Of a stretch of DNA of 64,000 nt, positions 60,698-64,000 are shown piece after piece (position 1 is the first letter of the stretch; each line of letters starts with the position of its first letter). Source of the stretch: Mycobacteroides franklinii (GTDB taxonomy: Bacteria; Actinomycetota; Actinomycetes; Mycobacteriales; Mycobacteriaceae); contig NZ_MAFQ01000001.1 of NCBI RefSeq assembly GCF_002013895.1, forward strand, positions 434,001-498,000, written 5' to 3'. A model generated the notes under the pieces. That model searched no databases. It had not been told where the DNA came from and saw only the letters and a program-made list of their open reading frames with translations. The translations under genes were made by a program, and so were the position numbers.

Positions 60698-61912
60698 ATG
60701 GACCGGTTCCGGGAATGGGCGTACCAGCGCCGTGCCTTGGTGCCGTATGAGTTTCCGTGGACCGTGCCCGTGGTGATGTACGGCAGCACGTTGCTGATCG
60801 TTGGCTGCGCGGTGATACAGCGGGACGTGACCCGCCCGTGGCTGTCGGTCGTGGCGAGCCTGATTGCGCTCACCCCGATACTGGTGTTCATCTGTGCCGG
60901 TTACAAACTGAACACGTTCTGGACCGTGACGTGCGCTCTTGCTGGGGTCGGATTGTTTCTGACCTGGCCATCGAATGTCGTGGATGCTGCCCCCTTCTTG
61001 CTGATGTTCACGGTGGGGGAAGTCGGCGCGCTGGCATCGGTTCGCGCCGGCCTGGCCTCAATTGGCGCCTGTGTGGCATTGCTCGTGGTGGCCGAGCAGC
61101 TGAATCATCTCGGAACCTTCTCGCTCTTCATGATGTTCTTCGTGATCTGCGGGTGGTTGATCGGCCGCATCATGCAGTTGCAACAACGCCTACTCCTGCA
61201 GGAACGCGCACAACAGGTCCGCATGCAGGAACAAGCTGCCGCCGATGAACGCCGCCGCATCGCGCGTGAGATCCATGACGTGATAGCGCATTCCCTGTCC
61301 GTGACGATGCTCCATCTGACCGGTGCCAGGCGGGTGTTGCAGGAGGACCACGATGTGGACGACGCCGTCGCGGGATTGCTCGATGCCGAACGTCTTGGCC
61401 GTCAAGCTATGTCGGATATCCGGGGAACCGTCGGTCTGCTGAGTGCGGGACCTGCCGGCGTCGAGCCGATGCGGTTGGCTCCGGAACCCGGTATCGCAGA
61501 CATCCCTGACCTAATCGCCGATTTCACCGCGGCGGGGATGGCCGTGGAGTCGCATATCTACGGGGCAGATGAGTCTGTCAGCGCTGGAGTGGGTTTGGCA
61601 CTGTATCGAGTGGCCCAAGAGTCTTTGGCCAATATCGCCAAGCACTCGCCTAAGTCGTCGGCTGCGGTACTCCTTGATATCAATGACTCGGTGGCGAGTC
61701 TGACCGTGAGTAACGACCTGGCCGCCGGATTCCGTCTGGATGTGTGTTCGGGAGGTGGGCTTTCGGGAATGCGGCAGCGCATCGAGACGCTCGGCGGTGA
61801 GTTCCGCGCCGGGATGGGCGAGGACGGCTGGACAGTTTCCGCAATGGTTCCCATGGCGTCCAACGGGACACCATGCCGTTCGCGACGGAAGGCGTTGTGG
61901 CGCCATGACTGA
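60698..61912 (+). CDS. sensor histidine kinase, NarL-type (HisKA_3)
   Basis: 404 residues. Five to six membrane segments cover residues 25-160 without a large external sensor loop, which suggests sensing within the membrane. The dimerisation and phosphoacceptor helix is ERRRIAREIHDVIAHSLSVT, with the phosphorylated H193. A HATPase domain follows (ALYRVAQESLANIAKHSPKS as the N-box, SGGGLSGMRQRIETLGG as the G-box). The 3' end overlaps the response regulator ATG by 8 nt. It is divergent from the MMPL gene; DesK/LiaS-like kinases of this kind often detect envelope stress. Confidence 0.92.
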   Translation: MDRFREWAYQRRALVPYEFPWTVPVVMYGSTLLIVGCAVIQRDVTRPWLSVVASLIALTPILVFICAGYKLNTFWTVTCALAGVGLFLTWPSNVVDAAPFLLMFTVGEVGALASVRAGLASIGACVALLVVAEQLNHLGTFSLFMMFFVICGWLIGRIMQLQQRLLLQERAQQVRMQEQAAADERRRIAREIHDVIAHSLSVTMLHLTGARRVLQEDHDVDDAVAGLLDAERLGRQAMSDIRGTVGLLSAGPAGVEPMRLAPEPGIADIPDLIADFTAAGMAVESHIYGADESVSAGVGLALYRVAQESLANIAKHSPKSSAAVLLDINDSVASLTVSNDLAAGFRLDVCSGGGLSGMRQRIETLGGEFRAGMGEDGWTVSAMVPMASNGTPCRSRRKALWRHD

Positions 61913-62561
61913 CACCGAAGTGGGCGTGCTGCTGGTGGACGATCAGGAGTTGGTTCGTACGGGGTTGCGCCGGATTCTGCGCCGCAAGGACGGATTCGCG
62001 ATTGTGGGGGAGTGCGCCGATGGCAGCGAGGTCGCTGCGGCGGTGGTCCACACGCGGCCCGATGTGGTGGTCATGGATCTGCGGATGAAGCAGATGAGCG
62101 GTATCGAGGCGATTCGGTTGCTTCACGCCTGCGAGGGTCCACCGGCTTTGGCGCTCACCACATTCGACGACGACGAGCTGCTCTCCGGCGCACTGCGTGC
62201 CGGCGCTGCCGGATTCATTCTGAAGGACTCGCCCGCCGAGGAGCTGGTCCGTGCGGTGCACGCGGTGGCCCGGGGCGAGGCATATCTAGATCCGGCGGTG
62301 ACATCGCGTGTGCTCAACGATTATCGGCGGGCGCCTGCCGCGGCATCGGGAGATGCCGAAGGGAAGCTCACCGCGCGCGAGCTGGATGTGTTGGCGCTCA
62401 TCGCCTCCGGTGCGACCAACTCTGAAATCGCCGAACAGTTGGTGATATCGGAGGTGACCGTCAAGAGCCATATCGGGCGGATCTTCGTCAAACTCGATCT
62501 ACGTGATCGGGCCGCGGCCATCGTGTACGCCTACGATCACGGCATCGTGACCCCCAAATAG
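61905..62561 (+). CDS. response regulator, NarL/FixJ family
   Basis: 218 residues from ATG 61905 (the frame opens at 61740 inside the kinase gene). The receiver domain has the phosphoacceptor D58 in VVVMDLRMKQMSGIEAIRLL, acidic residues LLVDDQELVRTGL at the N-terminus, and K in GFILKDSPAEELV. The LuxR-type helix-turn-helix at the C-terminus reads LTARELDVLALIASGATNSE and VSEVTVKSHIGRI-like. It pairs with the overlapping kinase gene; its likely target is the palindrome at 60622-60641. Confidence 0.93.
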   Translation: MTDTEVGVLLVDDQELVRTGLRRILRRKDGFAIVGECADGSEVAAAVVHTRPDVVVMDLRMKQMSGIEAIRLLHACEGPPALALTTFDDDELLSGALRAGAAGFILKDSPAEELVRAVHAVARGEAYLDPAVTSRVLNDYRRAPAAASGDAEGKLTARELDVLALIASGATNSEIAEQLVISEVTVKSHIGRIFVKLDLRDRAAAIVYAYDHGIVTPK

Positions 62562-62563
62562 GG

Positions 62564-63052
62564 TTACAGCAGATCCTTTTCGCGGATCTTCTCCAGTGCC
62601 TCGTGTATTTGTTCCAGCTCGCGGCGCAGGTAGTCACGGGTCGCGACCTCGCCAACTGCCAGTCGCAGGGCGGCGAGCTCCCGGGCCAGGTACTCGGTAT
62701 CGGCCTTCGTCTGTTCGGCCCGTCTGCGGTCCTCTTCGAGTGACACGCGGTCGCGGTTTTCCTGCCGGTTCTGGGCCAGCAGGATCAGTGGCGCCGCGTA
62801 GGCGGCCTGGGTGGAAAACGCCAGGTTGAGCAGGATGAACGGGTACGGATCCCATTGCAGTCCAACCGCGAACAGGTTCAACGCAATCCATACCAGGACG
62901 AAGATCGTCTGCATGGCGAGGTATCGCCCGGTCCCGAGGAAGCGGGCGATGTTTTCACTGACCTGTCCGACAGCTTCCACGTCGAGACCGAGGGACAGCC
63001 CGCGCGAGGTGCGCGGGGTATCGAGCCGTTGTCGTGCCGACATCTCACTCAC
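62564..63052 (-). CDS. DUF1003 family membrane protein (Rv1231c-like)
   Basis: 162 residues from GTG 63052, which overlaps the upstream stop as GTGA; ATG 63043 is an alternative. Two membrane segments (YLAMQTIFVLVWIALNLFAV, FILLNLAFSTQAAYAAPLIL) carry the DUF1003 sequence around the NPFP-like turn (QWDPYPF). A coiled-coil C-terminus follows (LARELAALRLAVGEVATRDY). Function unknown, perhaps linked to magnesium or cation transport by its neighbour. Confidence 0.87.
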   Translation of the reverse strand: MSEMSARQRLDTPRTSRGLSLGLDVEAVGQVSENIARFLGTGRYLAMQTIFVLVWIALNLFAVGLQWDPYPFILLNLAFSTQAAYAAPLILLAQNRQENRDRVSLEEDRRRAEQTKADTEYLARELAALRLAVGEVATRDYLRRELEQIHEALEKIREKDLL

Positions 63053-64000
63053 AAGCGGTCGCCTCCCGTGACAGACTCGGGCTCCTCGGCGCGCCAGCCG
63101 TCGGGCATCAGGTGATCCAGCACGTCGTCCACGGTGACGGCACCGAGCAAGTGGTCCTCCCTGTCGATCACCGGGCCGCACACCAGGTTGTAGGCGGCGA
63201 AGTAACGGGTCACCTCGGCCAGCGGCGCCTCGGCGTCCAGATAGGGCAGATCGGCATCGAGGATGCCGCCAACCATCGCGTAGGGAGGTTCACGCAGCAG
63301 CCGCTGCAGGTGCACGCATCCCAGGTAGCGGCCGGTGGGCGTCGCCGTCGGCGGTCGTACCACGAATACCAGCGAGGAGAGTGCGGGTGTCAGGTCCGGA
63401 TCGCGCACGCGGGCAAGTGCTTCGGCGACGGTGGTGTTGGGGCTCAAAATCACGGGCTCCGGCGTCATCATGCCGCCGGCGGTGTTGGGGGAGTGGGTGA
63501 GTAGTCGGCGGACCGGCTCGGAGTCTTCCGGATCCATCAGCGCCAGAAGTGATTCGGCCTCTGCGGGTGGTAGTTCACCCAACAGGTCGGCGGCATCGTC
63601 GGGATCCATCGCCTCCAGCACATCCGCGGCGCGTTCGTCTTCCAGCTTGGTCAGCACCGCGGCCTGATCATCCTCGGGAAGTTCCTGAAGGATGTCGGCC
63701 AGCCGCTCGTCGTCGAACGCGCCAAGTACCTCGTCGCGTCGCTTGGGCGGAAGCTCGCGGATGGCATCGGCCACCTCGACCGGCCGCATGCCCTCGAACT
63801 GAAGCATCAGCTGGGCCACGCCCTGCCCGGGCAAGTTCAGGGTCGAGGGCGTCAATCCCTGGATGTGGCTCCATTCGGTGACCTGTACACCGCTGCGCCG
63901 TCCCAGCCGTCGCGGGCTTCGCACCGCCACGCGGGTGACCACCCAGTCGCGGGTGCGGGTCTGCTCGAGTCCCAGGTCCACCACGGTGAGATCTATTCCG
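63049..64000 (-). CDS. MgtE N-terminal/CBS-domain protein, Rv1232c-like (N-terminus outside window)
   Basis: About 317 residues are visible and the frame stays open to the right edge, so the N-terminus is missing. An MgtE intracellular-N repeat region (MRPVEVADAIRELPPKRRDE, ILQELPEDDQAAVLTKLEDE) is followed by two CBS motifs (MTPEPVILSPNTTVAEALAR and the one near DHLLGAVTVDDVLDHLMP). There is no membrane channel domain after the CBS pair, so this is a soluble MgtE-like sensor rather than a complete Mg2+ channel. It overlaps the DUF1003 gene by 4 nt. Confidence 0.87.
   Translation of the reverse strand, partial: GIDLTVVDLGLEQTRTRDWVVTRVAVRSPRRLGRRSGVQVTEWSHIQGLTPSTLNLPGQGVAQLMLQFEGMRPVEVADAIRELPPKRRDEVLGAFDDERLADILQELPEDDQAAVLTKLEDERAADVLEAMDPDDAADLLGELPPAEAESLLALMDPEDSEPVRRLLTHSPNTAGGMMTPEPVILSPNTTVAEALARVRDPDLTPALSSLVFVVRPPTATPTGRYLGCVHLQRLLREPPYAMVGGILDADLPYLDAEAPLAEVTRYFAAYNLVCGPVIDREDHLLGAVTVDDVLDHLMPDGWRAEEPESVTGGDRL

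Noticed and set aside
63049..64000. Complete MgtE magnesium channel
   Set aside because: The visible C-terminus stops after the second CBS motif with no membrane segments, so only the soluble MgtE-N/CBS part is encoded.

Overview
The window is high-GC actinobacterial DNA, and its gene content and order are mycobacterial. A block matching the Mycobacterium tuberculosis order Rv1326c-Rv1343c runs from the left edge to about 21.0 kb: glgB, glgE, glgP, dinG, pncB, clpS, a DUF2017 gene, a P1 peptidase, mec, cysO, cysM, a rhomboid, murI, a cAMP phosphodiesterase-like MBL protein, rphA, rdgB, a DUF3817 gene and an LprD-like gene. A second block matching Rv2525c-Rv2520c (Tat-exported DUF1906 protein, fas, acpS, bcp, DUF3618) lies at 41.4-55.6 kb. 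The right edge holds a pair like Rv1231c/Rv1232c. These blocks are adjacent here but separate in M. tuberculosis. With pncA next to pncB and many TetR, MFS and MMPL genes, this suggests a rapid grower, possibly the Mycobacteroides abscessus-chelonae group. That placement is inference; the order comparison comes from recall, not a search.

Layout. 1-5.6 kb: alpha-glucan metabolism, with glgB-glgE on the minus strand facing glgP. 5.6-11.7 kb: a minus-strand chain pncB, tetR, pncA, dinG, lipoprotein metallopeptidase. 11.8-19.3 kb: a plus-strand housekeeping chain for protein quality control (ClpS), CysO-dependent cysteine synthesis (Mec, CysO, CysM), rhomboid, glutamate racemase, a cyclic-nucleotide hydrolase-like protein, RNase PH and RdgB, ending at a 28-bp perfect palindrome. 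19.3-21.2 kb: quinone-oxidoreductase-like gene, two small membrane proteins and tRNA-Leu(UAG).

21.2-41.3 kb is the accessory region. It holds a lone fatty-acyl-AMP ligase and a three-gene SMC-type operon (DUF3375, DUF4194 and a 1,113-residue SMC ATPase). This operon corresponds to JetA-JetB-JetC (MksF-MksE-MksB) of the Wadjet/MksBEFG plasmid-restriction system, but no JetD/MksG nuclease gene follows. Next come a crotonase divergent from a TetR that is translationally coupled to a molybdopterin oxidoreductase, a FAD monooxygenase broken by one in-frame TGA behind its own TetR, a decayed membrane gene, an AI-2E-type transporter, a MaoC hydratase, a PknH-sensor-like lipoprotein, another TetR and two alpha/beta hydrolases.

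41.4-55.6 kb is the FAS-I locus: an 800-bp upstream region rich in TTAC/GTAA elements, the 3,084-residue Fas and the coupled AcpS. A Nudix and an MFS exporter are inserted before bcp. 55.6-64 kb carries a methyltransferase/TetR divergent pair, an MMPL transporter divergent from a NarL-type two-component system with a palindrome between them, a DUF1003 protein and an MgtE-N/CBS protein cut by the window edge.

Several regulators sit beside strong inverted repeats that are candidate operators. I found no rRNA, CRISPR array, transposase or phage gene.
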